This document shows, piece by piece, positions 29,248-37,231 of a stretch of 64,000 nt of DNA (position 1 is its first letter; the number at the start of each line of letters is the position of its first letter). The notes beneath the pieces are model-generated. The model searched no databases. It worked only from the letters and a program-made list of their open reading frames with translations, and had not been told where the DNA came from. Source of the stretch: Brevundimonas vesicularis (GTDB lineage: Bacteria; Pseudomonadota; Alphaproteobacteria; Caulobacterales; Caulobacteraceae); NCBI RefSeq assembly GCF_027886425.1, contig NZ_CP115671.1, forward strand, positions 2,976,001 through 3,040,000, written 5' to 3'. The translations under genes and the position numbers were made by a program.

Positions 29248-31506
29248 TCAGCTCGCGAGCTTGAAGTCGGGACGGACGGATTTGCGGCGCATGTCGGTGA
29301 CCAGCACATCGACATCCAGGATCAGGGCGACGCGCCCGTCGCCCAGGATGGTGGCGGCGGCGACGCCCTCGACCTGCTGGTAGTTGGTCTCGAGGCTCTT
29401 GATGACCACCTGGCGCTGGCCCTGGATGGCGTCGAACAGCAGGGCCGCCTGCTGGCCGCCTTCGGTTTCGACGACCACGGCGACGCCTTCGGTCGGGTTC
29501 ATCGGCTGTTCGCGGAAGCCCATGATCAGGGCCACGTCGATCAGCGGCAGGAAGCGATCGCGGAAGCGGATGACAGGATCAACGCCGCCGACGAAATGCA
29601 GATCGACGGCCTGCGGAGTCAGGCTCTCGACGATGGCCGGCAGCGGCGCGATCAGCGTCTGTTCGGCGGCGGCGACGACCATGCCGTCCAGCACCGCCAG
29701 CGTCAGCGGCAGGCTGAGGGTGAAGGTCGAGCCCTTGCCCGGAACCGAGCTGATGGAGATGCGTCCGCCCAAGGCCTGGATCGAGCGTTTAACCACGTCC
29801 ATGCCCACGCCCCGGCCCGAAATGTCGGACACGACGGCGGCGGTGGAGAAGCCCGGCGCGAAGATCAGATTGTCGATCTGTTCGTCGGTCAGGGGCGCGT
29901 CGGCGGCGATCAGACCCTTGTCGACGGCGATCTTCTTGACCCGTTCGCGGTTGATGCCGCGGCCGTCGTCGGAGATTTCGATGACGATCCGACCCGAGCG
30001 GTGCAGGGCCGCGAGACGCACGGTGCCCTCGGCCGACTTGCCGGCGGCGACGCGCTCATCCGGGGTTTCCAGCCCGTGGTCGATGGCGTTGCGCAGCATG
30101 TGGGTGATGGGTTCAGCCAGGCGTTCGACCACGGTCTTGTCGACCTCGGTGTCCTCGCCGGCCGTGACCAGGCGAACCTGTTTGGAGACCATGTCGGCGA
30201 CTTCGCGGACCAGACGGGGCATACGCTGGAACACCGACTTCACCGGCTGGGCGCGGATGGCCATGACGCTGTCCTGGATCTCGCGGGTCAGCAGCTCCAG
30301 ATCTTCGAGGCCCAGCGCGATGCCGGACGACCGGGCAAGGCCGCTTTCCAGGACGCGCTGCGACAGCATGGCCTGCTGGATGACGAGTTCGCCGACGACG
30401 TTGATCAGGCGATCCACGCGGTCCAGATCGACACGGATCGTCACCGGCGCGGGCGCGACAGGGGCGGAAGCCGGCGCGGGCATCGCCGCCACGGGTGCGG
30501 CGACAGGGGCAGCCGCCGGCTCTACGGCAGGTGCAGCCGCGATCGGGGCCGGCGCGGGCTCCAACTCCAGGGGAGCGAAGGGCACGACCTCGGCCGCCGG
30601 CTCGGCGGCGGCGCCGGAAGCCTTGGCCAGAAGAGCGGCGATATCCAGGTCGTCGCTGGCGGGCAGGACGGCGGCCGGTTCGTCTTCGAACGCAGCGAGT
30701 TCATCACCACCGGCGCCCAAGGGCGTGATGGTCAGATCGCAGTCGCTTTCGACGAAGTCGAAGACCTCGCGCACGGCCTCCTCATCGACGGCGGCGGCCA
30801 GATCGACCGTCCAGGTCAGGCAGCCGCCCTCGATCGACAGCGCGTCCAGCGTCGGCGTTTCGCTGTCGTCCACGACGACCGTGACCGGGCCGAGGCGGCC
30901 CAGTTCGCGCAGCAGCAGGCTGGTCTCGTTGGCGTTGACGTACATCCGGCCCATCGGCTTGAACACGATGCGCCAGCCAACCGACGGCGCGTCGGCGCCC
31001 AGATCGGCGCCCAGATCGGCGATGGGCAGGGGTGCAGGCTCGTCCAGCGCCATGTCGAAGGCCATGGGAGTGAAGCCGAAGTCGTCTTCGTCTTCCTCGA
31101 CCTCGACCGGCGCCTCGCCGCCGTGGGTCAGGACCTGCATTTCGGCGACCAGGGCGGCGGACCGCGCCTCGTCCACCGGCGGGATCAGACCCTGGGCGGC
31201 CTGGATATGATCGGCCAGCACGTCGGAGGCGCGCAGCAGGGTCTTGATGGTGATGGCGTCGCACGGCTTACGGCCCGCGCGCAGTTCGTCCATCAGGGTC
31301 TCGAAGACGTGGGCGAACCGAACCAGGGCCTCCAGGCCAAAGGCCCCTGCCCCGCCCTTGACCGAATGGACGGCGCGGAAGACGGCGTTGATCGTCTCCA
31401 GGTCGGTCTGACCCTGTTCAAGCAACATCAGCTTGGCTTCCAGGTCCGCGAGCAGTTCGTCGCACTCCTGAAAGAAGGTGGCTTTGATGGCTTCGAAGGC
31501 GTCCAT
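29248..31506 (-). CDS. cheA: chemotaxis histidine kinase CheA
   Basis: 752 residues with P1 to P5 domains: phosphotransfer H47 in AVHSVKGGAGAFG, a P2-like region about 160-270, an Ala/Pro-rich linker (about 300-370), the P3 dimerisation helices, P4 ATPase (MLRNAIDHGLE, SDDGRGINR, GRGVGMDVVK, GKGSTF) and the P5 CheW-like end. It autophosphorylates and passes phosphate to CheY and CheB. The long Ala/Pro-rich linker is usual for high-GC species. Confidence 0.97.
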   Translation of the reverse strand: MDAFEAIKATFFQECDELLADLEAKLMLLEQGQTDLETINAVFRAVHSVKGGAGAFGLEALVRFAHVFETLMDELRAGRKPCDAITIKTLLRASDVLADHIQAAQGLIPPVDEARSAALVAEMQVLTHGGEAPVEVEEDEDDFGFTPMAFDMALDEPAPLPIADLGADLGADAPSVGWRIVFKPMGRMYVNANETSLLLRELGRLGPVTVVVDDSETPTLDALSIEGGCLTWTVDLAAAVDEEAVREVFDFVESDCDLTITPLGAGGDELAAFEDEPAAVLPASDDLDIAALLAKASGAAAEPAAEVVPFAPLELEPAPAPIAAAPAVEPAAAPVAAPVAAMPAPASAPVAPAPVTIRVDLDRVDRLINVVGELVIQQAMLSQRVLESGLARSSGIALGLEDLELLTREIQDSVMAIRAQPVKSVFQRMPRLVREVADMVSKQVRLVTAGEDTEVDKTVVERLAEPITHMLRNAIDHGLETPDERVAAGKSAEGTVRLAALHRSGRIVIEISDDGRGINRERVKKIAVDKGLIAADAPLTDEQIDNLIFAPGFSTAAVVSDISGRGVGMDVVKRSIQALGGRISISSVPGKGSTFTLSLPLTLAVLDGMVVAAAEQTLIAPLPAIVESLTPQAVDLHFVGGVDPVIRFRDRFLPLIDVALIMGFREQPMNPTEGVAVVVETEGGQQAALLFDAIQGQRQVVIKSLETNYQQVEGVAAATILGDGRVALILDVDVLVTDMRRKSVRPDFKLAS

Positions 31507-31548
31507 TAGGTCGGGGTCCGGCGGGCTTCAGCGATCAGAGTTGGGCGA

Positions 31549-31914
31549 TCAGGCGGCGACGCGGCGGACAGCGTCCACCAGCTTTGCGGGGTCGAACGGC
31601 TTGACGATCCAGCCGGTGGCGCCGGCGGCGCGGGCGCGCGCCTTCTTCTCGACGTCGCTTTCGGTCGTCAGCACCAGCACCGGGGTCGTGCGGTGGTTCG
31701 GATCGGCGCGGACGCCCTCGATGACGCCGAAACCGTCCATGCGCGGCATGTTGATATCGGTGATGATGACATCGGCGCCCTTGGACGCCAGGGTCTCCAG
31801 ACCGTCGACGCCGTCCACTGCCTGGATCACGGTATAGCCTGCGTCTTCCAACGCCATCAGCAGCATGTCGCGCATGGTGCGTGAATCGTCGATCGTCAGA
31901 ACGGTCTTGGTCAT
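31549..31914 (-). CDS. cheY: CheY-type single-domain response regulator (first of the cluster)
   Basis: 121 residues from the ATG at 31914, which overlaps the stop of the STAS gene. Acid pair D9-D10, phospho-acceptor D53 in IITDINMPRMDG, T in LTTES and K in IVKPF. It precedes cheA as CheYI does in Caulobacter. Whether it drives the motor or acts as a phosphate sink cannot be told from sequence. Confidence 0.93.
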   Translation of the reverse strand: MTKTVLTIDDSRTMRDMLLMALEDAGYTVIQAVDGVDGLETLASKGADVIITDINMPRMDGFGVIEGVRADPNHRTTPVLVLTTESDVEKKARARAAGATGWIVKPFDPAKLVDAVRRVAA

Positions 31915-32186
31915 GCCAACGCCCCCTCGGTGTTGAAGTCCGGCGCGCCATAGGCCGCCCATTGTTCCGTCCAATATTGGGACACAGACCCTAAACTTAG
32001 GTTGACGCCGTCGGCCGCCCACGTCTTTCGCGCCGACAGCAGGATCTGAAGGCACAGGCCGCCCAGGCGCTGAACCGCAGAGGCGTCCAGGACCACCGGA
32101 TGACCGCGCAGGGCCAGCAGTTCGGCCTTCAGAGGCTCGGCCGCATTCAGGTCCAACACGTCGGAGAGGATCAGGGTTTCGGTCAT
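31911..32186 (-). CDS. STAS-domain protein of the che operon (CheX position)
   Basis: 91 residues from the ATG at 32186; a longer start inside the receptor gene is unlikely. Single STAS domain: LNAAEPLKAELLALRGHPVV, then LDASAVQRLGGLCLQILLSA, where the serine of the S-x-L/G phosphorylation motif of anti-sigma antagonists is aligned with S57 (DASAV) or nearby. In Caulobacter the equivalent gene is called cheX, but it is not the CheX phosphatase. Its role in chemotaxis is unclear. Overlaps both neighbours by a few bases. Confidence 0.82.
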   Translation of the reverse strand: MTETLILSDVLDLNAAEPLKAELLALRGHPVVLDASAVQRLGGLCLQILLSARKTWAADGVNLSLGSVSQYWTEQWAAYGAPDFNTEGALA

Positions 32187-34135
32187 CAGAACTCCTCCCA
32201 ACCGTCTTCGGCGGCGGTGACTTGAGGCCTGGGCGCGGCGCCGCCACGGCCGATGGTCTTCAGGGCGGCGACCATGTGACTGGAGCGAGCCGCGGGCTTG
32301 GCGACGGGCGCAGGCGTGCGAACCGGCGCGGGCGCAGCGGCGCGCGACGGCGAAGACCCGACGCGGAACTGAGCGACCGAGGCTTGCAGGCTCTCCGCCT
32401 CCTGGGCCAGCGAATGGCTGGCGGCGGTCGACTGCTCGACCATGGCCGCGTTCTGCTGAGTGACCTGGTCCATCTGGTTCACGGCGGTGTTGACCTGGGC
32501 CAGACCGACGGCCTGTTCCTGGGCCGAGGCCGCGATTTCGGTGACCAGGCTGTCGATCTCGGCGACGCGGTCCACGATCCGTTGCAGGGCCTCGCCGGTC
32601 TCGCCGACCAGTTTGACGCCCGAGCCGACCTGACCCGTCGAGGCCGAGATCAGGGTCTTGATCTCCTTGGCGGCTTCGGCCGAACGCTGGGCCAGGGCGC
32701 GAACTTCGGACGCGACCACCGCAAAGCCGCGACCGGCCTCGCCCGCACGAGCGGCCTCGACGCCGGCGTTCAGGGCCAGAAGGTTGGTCTGGAAGGCGAT
32801 CTCATCGATGACGCCGATGATCTGATTGATCTGGGTGGACGAGCCTTCGATAGCGGTCATGGCCTGGACGGCGTCGCGCACGATCACGCCGCTCTTCTCG
32901 GCGTCGCCGCGCGCGGCCTGAACCACGTCCGACGCTTGGCGGGCGCCCGAGGCGGTCTTGTTCACCGTGGCGGTAATTTCATCCAGGGCGGCGGCGGTTT
33001 CCTCCAGCGAGGCGGCCTGCTGTTCGGTGCGGCGCGACAGGTCGTCGGCGGCCTGCGAGATTTCGCCGGCGCCCGAGCGGATGCCCGAGACATTGTTGAC
33101 CACGACCGAGACGGCCTGCTGCAGCTGCGAGATCGCGGCGTTGAAGTCCGTCTTCAGCTGCGCGGTCTTGGCGCTGAACTCGATGTCGATCCGGTAGGTC
33201 AAATCTCCGTTCGCCATGGCCGAAAGACCTTCGCCAAGAGCGCCGATGGCCTGAGCGTCCTCGGCGGCTTCGCGCGCCTTGTCGGCCTCGCGTTCGGCGC
33301 GTTCCTGCTCGGACATCGAGCGCTGCGCCAAGGCGTCCTGTTCGACGCGGACCTTTTCGATCGCGGCGTCGCGGAAGGCCACGATGGCCTGACCCATCTT
33401 GCCGAACTCATCCTTGCGCTCGGCGCTAGCGACCTTGATGTCGGTGTCGCCGGCCATCAGCTTTTGCATATAGCCGATCATCGTGAAGATCGGGCGCACG
33501 ATGGAGCGCGTCGCGACGAAGCCTGCGATGAGGGCGATCACTAGGGCCGAGATCAGGCCCACGATCGTGGCGATCAGCGCGGTGCGGCTGGCGGCGGCCT
33601 GAGCCTCGGTCGAGGCCTTGCGCGCCACATCATTGGCGCTCTTGATCTGGTCGATCGTGTCTTCGGCCGGCGCGACGTAGTTGTCGGCCGTTCCGTTGCG
33701 GCCGACCATCTGAACGGCCTGGGCCGCGCGACCGTCGCGGACCATCGCAGAACCGGCTTCCACGACATTCTTGTACCAAGTCGCATTGCTTTCCACCGCC
33801 TTGTCAACCAAGGCGGCGCGGTCGGCGGGCAGTTCGCCGCGCAGCTCGTCCATGGCCGCCAGGAACTTGGCGCGGTGCGCATCGACGCGTTCGATATAGT
33901 AGGGATCCTGAGACAGAAGGTAGCCGCGGAAGGCGTTCTCCTGGCGCGCCATGTAGAACTCAGCCGTCGCCGTGGTGCGATTGACCTGGTTTTCCACCGT
34001 GCGCACTTCGCCGGCCTTCTCCAGCTGGAGCAGGCTCGTGACGACGACGACGCCCATGACGGCGATCGCCGCCAAAACGAGACCAAAGGCCGCGAACAGC
34101 TTGCGGCCGACGGGCATATTTTCAATCAACTTCAA
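32186..34135 (-). CDS. methyl-accepting chemotaxis protein (McpA-like)
   Basis: 649 residues with a TTG start at 34135. TM1 about 11-33, a periplasmic helical sensor about 35-185, TM2 about 190-213, HAMP domains about 214-270 and 295-350, and a receptor signalling domain with the hairpin tip [20 protein letters not shown]. After a flexible Pro/Ala linker it ends in DGWEEF, matching the xWxxF pentapeptide that tethers CheR and CheB in enterobacterial receptors. It heads the che genes, as mcpA does in Caulobacter. It begins 27 nt after the porin stop, so the two are probably co-transcribed. Confidence 0.95.
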   Translation of the reverse strand: MKLIENMPVGRKLFAAFGLVLAAIAVMGVVVVTSLLQLEKAGEVRTVENQVNRTTATAEFYMARQENAFRGYLLSQDPYYIERVDAHRAKFLAAMDELRGELPADRAALVDKAVESNATWYKNVVEAGSAMVRDGRAAQAVQMVGRNGTADNYVAPAEDTIDQIKSANDVARKASTEAQAAASRTALIATIVGLISALVIALIAGFVATRSIVRPIFTMIGYMQKLMAGDTDIKVASAERKDEFGKMGQAIVAFRDAAIEKVRVEQDALAQRSMSEQERAEREADKAREAAEDAQAIGALGEGLSAMANGDLTYRIDIEFSAKTAQLKTDFNAAISQLQQAVSVVVNNVSGIRSGAGEISQAADDLSRRTEQQAASLEETAAALDEITATVNKTASGARQASDVVQAARGDAEKSGVIVRDAVQAMTAIEGSSTQINQIIGVIDEIAFQTNLLALNAGVEAARAGEAGRGFAVVASEVRALAQRSAEAAKEIKTLISASTGQVGSGVKLVGETGEALQRIVDRVAEIDSLVTEIAASAQEQAVGLAQVNTAVNQMDQVTQQNAAMVEQSTAASHSLAQEAESLQASVAQFRVGSSPSRAAAPAPVRTPAPVAKPAARSSHMVAALKTIGRGGAAPRPQVTAAEDGWEEF

Positions 34136-34162
34136 CTCAGCATCCCCCGGTGGATCGGTAAC

Positions 34163-34840
34163 TCAGAACGAATAGGTGGCGGCGGCGACGAGGCGACCCT
34201 CATAGGGTTCGCCTGCGCTGTGGCGGTCGGTGTCGTACCAGCGCAGATCGACGGCCAAGGCGTCGGTCAGCTTCTGTTTGGCGCCGACATTCCAGGCGTT
34301 GTAATCGACGCCGCCGTCCGCCATGCGGTTGGCGACGGCAGCCGAAATCTTTGTCTTGGCGGCGACGGCGACCGTGCCTTGCAGCTCCAGCCACCAGGCC
34401 TCTTTCGTCGCCGCAAAGCCGTCGGGCGAATAGTTGACGCGCAGGCGCGTCGCCACGGGGCCCAGCTTGCGTGAAGCGTCTGCCTGATATTCCCAGTAGT
34501 TTTTGTCGACGCCGGCGCGCGACCCTGGCAGGTCGCGGTTCATGATCCCCAGATCGAAGGTGAAGCCGCCCGCCTTGGGGCGCCAACCGACCATGCTGAC
34601 GATTTCCAGGTCGTAGCCTTGAGATCCGGCGGCGTCAGAGACGAAGACGCTGGCGTAGCCTTCGCCGAAGCCGGCTTCGGCCTTGGCGAAAGGCGCAACG
34701 TCCTGATTGCTCTTGCCCAACCCTTTGCCGACATACTGGCTGGCGACACCGACATCGAGGCCGAACGATTGGGCCTGGGAGGTGATCGGCGCTGCGAGGC
34801 CTACTGCCGCGACAACAAAGAAGGCTGACGAACGAAACAT
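34163..34840 (-). CDS. TorF/TIGR02001-family putative porin upstream of the che operon
   Basis: 225 residues from the ATG at 34840 (AGGGAT upstream); a longer frame lacks a signal sequence at its start. Signal peptide 1-25 (MFRSSAFFVVAAVGLAAPIT, cleaved after AQA). The mature part shows barrel-like strands (FGLDVGVASQYVGKGLGKSN, AVDLRWYDTDRH, LVAAATYSF) in the same order as the kdp-linked porin, including the YDTD motif near the end. It lacks a textbook SDYVFRG motif, having ASQYVGKG instead. Outer-membrane location is likely; the substrate is unknown. Confidence 0.8.
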   Translation of the reverse strand: MFRSSAFFVVAAVGLAAPITSQAQSFGLDVGVASQYVGKGLGKSNQDVAPFAKAEAGFGEGYASVFVSDAAGSQGYDLEIVSMVGWRPKAGGFTFDLGIMNRDLPGSRAGVDKNYWEYQADASRKLGPVATRLRVNYSPDGFAATKEAWWLELQGTVAVAAKTKISAAVANRMADGGVDYNAWNVGAKQKLTDALAVDLRWYDTDRHSAGEPYEGRLVAAATYSF

Positions 34841-35155
34841 GGTGATCCCTGAAGCTTCTGCATTCTGAAGCCCAAGGATGAGGCGATGATTAATATTAAA
34901 TCTGAACCGGACCGTATGTAGGATTGCGTAACCCATGAGGTGTGTCGCCCAGCGTCCGAGCTGCGTCATCGGCAGGGGTGCTGGTCACTCCAAACCGATT
35001 TTGAGCGAATACGTATGTTCACGTAGTCGAAACGAGCCTATATGAAAGTTGTCAGAAAAGCGGCGAGGCCCGGCAGCCCAAGTTCTGTCGAGTTTTCGCA
35101 TCCCAACCCATACTCCGGTGAAATATATCCAGCAGCCTAGGAACAGCACGAGGAC
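34841..35155. promoter_or_regulatory. divergent intergenic region with AT-rich palindrome and FixJ-like half-sites
   Basis: 315 bp without a gene, between the porin/che operon and the FixL-like gene. TTAATATTAA at 34890-34899 is a perfect palindrome in an AT-rich patch about 50 bp from the porin start. TACGTA (35010-35015) and ACGTAG (35021-35026) resemble TACGTA half-sites bound by FixJ-type regulators, about 130 bp before the FixL/FixJ-like operon. Both readings are tentative. Confidence 0.35.
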
Positions 35156-36586
35156 ATGATTTTCAGGTCCAGGACATGGTGGAGCGGGGTCTTGATCGCG
35201 TGTCTGGCTGTTCTTGTGGCGACGCTGGTTCGCAGCGCGCTCGAACCGTTTGGAAATTTCTATTATCTGCCGCTGGTCCCGGCGGTGATTGTTACGGCTC
35301 TGCTGGCGCAAAGGGGCGCGGTCGTGCTGGCGATCCTGTTGGCCATCGGGGCCAACCTGTGGCTGGTGCATCGCGAAAGCGTGCTGGATGCGGCGACCAA
35401 CGCCGCGCTTTTCGCCGTCATCGCCTGGGTCATCGCCGAGGTCTGTCGTCGGCTGATCGACTCGTTGGAACAGGCCCGTGCCCTGACGCGCGATCTGGCG
35501 CTGCGCGAGATGCTGCTCGACACTATCGTGGCCACGACGCCGATCGTGACCCTGGACCGTGAAGGACGCACGCGCCGCGTGACCCCGGCCGCCGCCGATC
35601 TTCTGCGTGTGGATCGAGAGGCGGCGATGGCGCAGCCTTTCGGATCGCTGCTGCCCGGCTTCGACGACGCCGCCTTGGCGAAGGCTCGCCAGGGCGGCGA
35701 GGTTCTGGGCCCGTCCTCCGCCCCCTGGACGAGCGGGAGTATAGATGCGCCCGGGCCGCCGCTGACGCTTCACGCCAACGTCCTGCCCGACGACATCGCC
35801 CCCGAACACATCGTCCTGACGCTGGGCGATCAAAGTCAGGCCGAGACGATCCGTAAGGGCGAGCGCGACCTGAACGACAAGCTCAGCAGCGTCTGGCGTT
35901 TGAACTCGATGGGCGAAATGGCCGCGACCCTGGCCCACGAACTGAACCAGCCGCTGACCGCCGCCACCGTTTATCTGCATGCCGGCCAGGCCGAACTGAC
36001 CCGGCTGGGAACGGTCGCGGAAGGGCCGGCCAGGACCATCGACTTGGCCAAGACCCAGTTGCTGCGCGCCGGCGACATCATTCGGCGCATGCGCGAACAG
36101 GTCGCCACAGGTTCGCGGTCCTTCACCGAAGAGCGCGCCTCGCTGATCGTCCTGGACCTGGCGCCGGTCTTCGCCCTGACGGGACAGGACACCGACACGA
36201 CGATCGCTCTGGATGTGGAAGAAGACGACGATCAGGTTCTGGCCGACCGCATTCAAATTCAGCAGGCGCTGGCCAATCTGGTGCGCAACGCCGTGGACGC
36301 CGTCATCGGACGCGAGGGCGCGCGCGTGACGGTGACCGGCCGGACGCTGGGCGCGAACGGCTATGAGATCGCGGTGTGCGACAATGGCGACGGCATCCCC
36401 GAAGACAGAATCGACAGGATCTTTCATCCGATGGCGACGACTAAGGCCGGCGGCATGGGTCTGGGGCTGTCGGTCACGCGTTCAATCGTCGAAAGCCACG
36501 GCGCGACCCTGGTCGTCAGCCGGAATTCTCAGGGTGGAGCGACCTTTTCGTTTCGTTTGCCGCGTCCCACGGAGTCCGAAATCTGA
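35156..36586 (+). CDS. FixL-like membrane histidine kinase
   Basis: 476 residues. About three to four N-terminal transmembrane helices (about 8-28, 38-55, 58-72, 80-97), a degenerate PAS-like domain (about 115-225) without the heme-binding histidine motif of FixL, and a kinase core: H261 in LAHELNQPLTAA, N-box (LANLVRNAVDAV), DNGDGIPED and GGMGLGLSVTRS. The output domain belongs to the FixL/TodS group that pairs with LuxR-type regulators, as encoded next door (TGATG overlap). The signal is unknown; as there is no heme motif, oxygen sensing should not be assumed. Confidence 0.9.
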   Translation: MIFRSRTWWSGVLIACLAVLVATLVRSALEPFGNFYYLPLVPAVIVTALLAQRGAVVLAILLAIGANLWLVHRESVLDAATNAALFAVIAWVIAEVCRRLIDSLEQARALTRDLALREMLLDTIVATTPIVTLDREGRTRRVTPAAADLLRVDREAAMAQPFGSLLPGFDDAALAKARQGGEVLGPSSAPWTSGSIDAPGPPLTLHANVLPDDIAPEHIVLTLGDQSQAETIRKGERDLNDKLSSVWRLNSMGEMAATLAHELNQPLTAATVYLHAGQAELTRLGTVAEGPARTIDLAKTQLLRAGDIIRRMREQVATGSRSFTEERASLIVLDLAPVFALTGQDTDTTIALDVEEDDDQVLADRIQIQQALANLVRNAVDAVIGREGARVTVTGRTLGANGYEIAVCDNGDGIPEDRIDRIFHPMATTKAGGMGLGLSVTRSIVESHGATLVVSRNSQGGATFSFRLPRPTESEI

Positions 36587-37197
36587 TGAGCCCGCACTCC
36601 GTTTTCATCATCGACGACGACCCTGCCATGCGCGACGCCTTGGTGCTGATGCTGCGCGGGGCCGGGTATCGGGCGCGCAGTTTCGTCAGCGCCGACGACT
36701 TCCTGACCAATCTGCCCGAAGACCGCAGCGCCTGCGTCATCACCGATGTGCGGATGCCGGGGCTTCAGGGTTCTGAGCTGGTCGGGCGTCTCAAAAGCCT
36801 GCGCGGCGACACCTGGCCGGTGATCGTCATCACGGGTCATGGGGAGGTGACGCTGGCGGTTCAGTTGATGAAGGCAGGCGTCGTGGATTTCGTCGAAAAG
36901 CCTTTCGATCCGCAGCGAATGCTGGACGCGGTTTCCAGCTGTCTGGCCTCCCTGACCAGTCTGGAGGCCGAGCGGATCGCGCGCGAGGACGCCAAGGCCC
37001 GACTGGACACCCTGACCCCGCGCGAGCGTCAGGTATTCGACGCCCTGATCGACGGCTGCTCCAACAAGGAGATCGCGCAAAGGCTGGAGATCAGCCCGCG
37101 TACGGTGGAAATCTTTCGCGCCAAGGTGATGACGAAAATGCAGGCCGCGAACCTGTCCACCCTGGTCCGGATCGGAATGCGCGCCGGCGACGCTTGA
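36586..37197 (+). CDS. FixJ/NarL-type response regulator
   Basis: 203 residues. Receiver with D54 in VITDVRMPGL and K in VEKPF, linker helix, and a LuxR-type HTH (about 140-195: LTPRERQVFDALIDGCSNKE, then IAQRLEISPRTVEIFRAKVM). The layout is that of FixJ. It is translationally coupled to the kinase and only 34 bp separate it from the helicase gene, so it may sit in one transcript with RNA-metabolism genes. Targets unknown. Confidence 0.93.
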   Translation: MSPHSVFIIDDDPAMRDALVLMLRGAGYRARSFVSADDFLTNLPEDRSACVITDVRMPGLQGSELVGRLKSLRGDTWPVIVITGHGEVTLAVQLMKAGVVDFVEKPFDPQRMLDAVSSCLASLTSLEAERIAREDAKARLDTLTPRERQVFDALIDGCSNKEIAQRLEISPRTVEIFRAKVMTKMQAANLSTLVRIGMRAGDA

Positions 37198-37231
37198 GCC
37201 CGAAGAGATTCGTCGCCACCTTAGTCGCGAC

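Noticed and set aside
28810..31509. An 899-codon plus-strand frame opposite cheA and cheW
   Set aside because: Antisense shadow of real che genes, with no motif and no plausible start.
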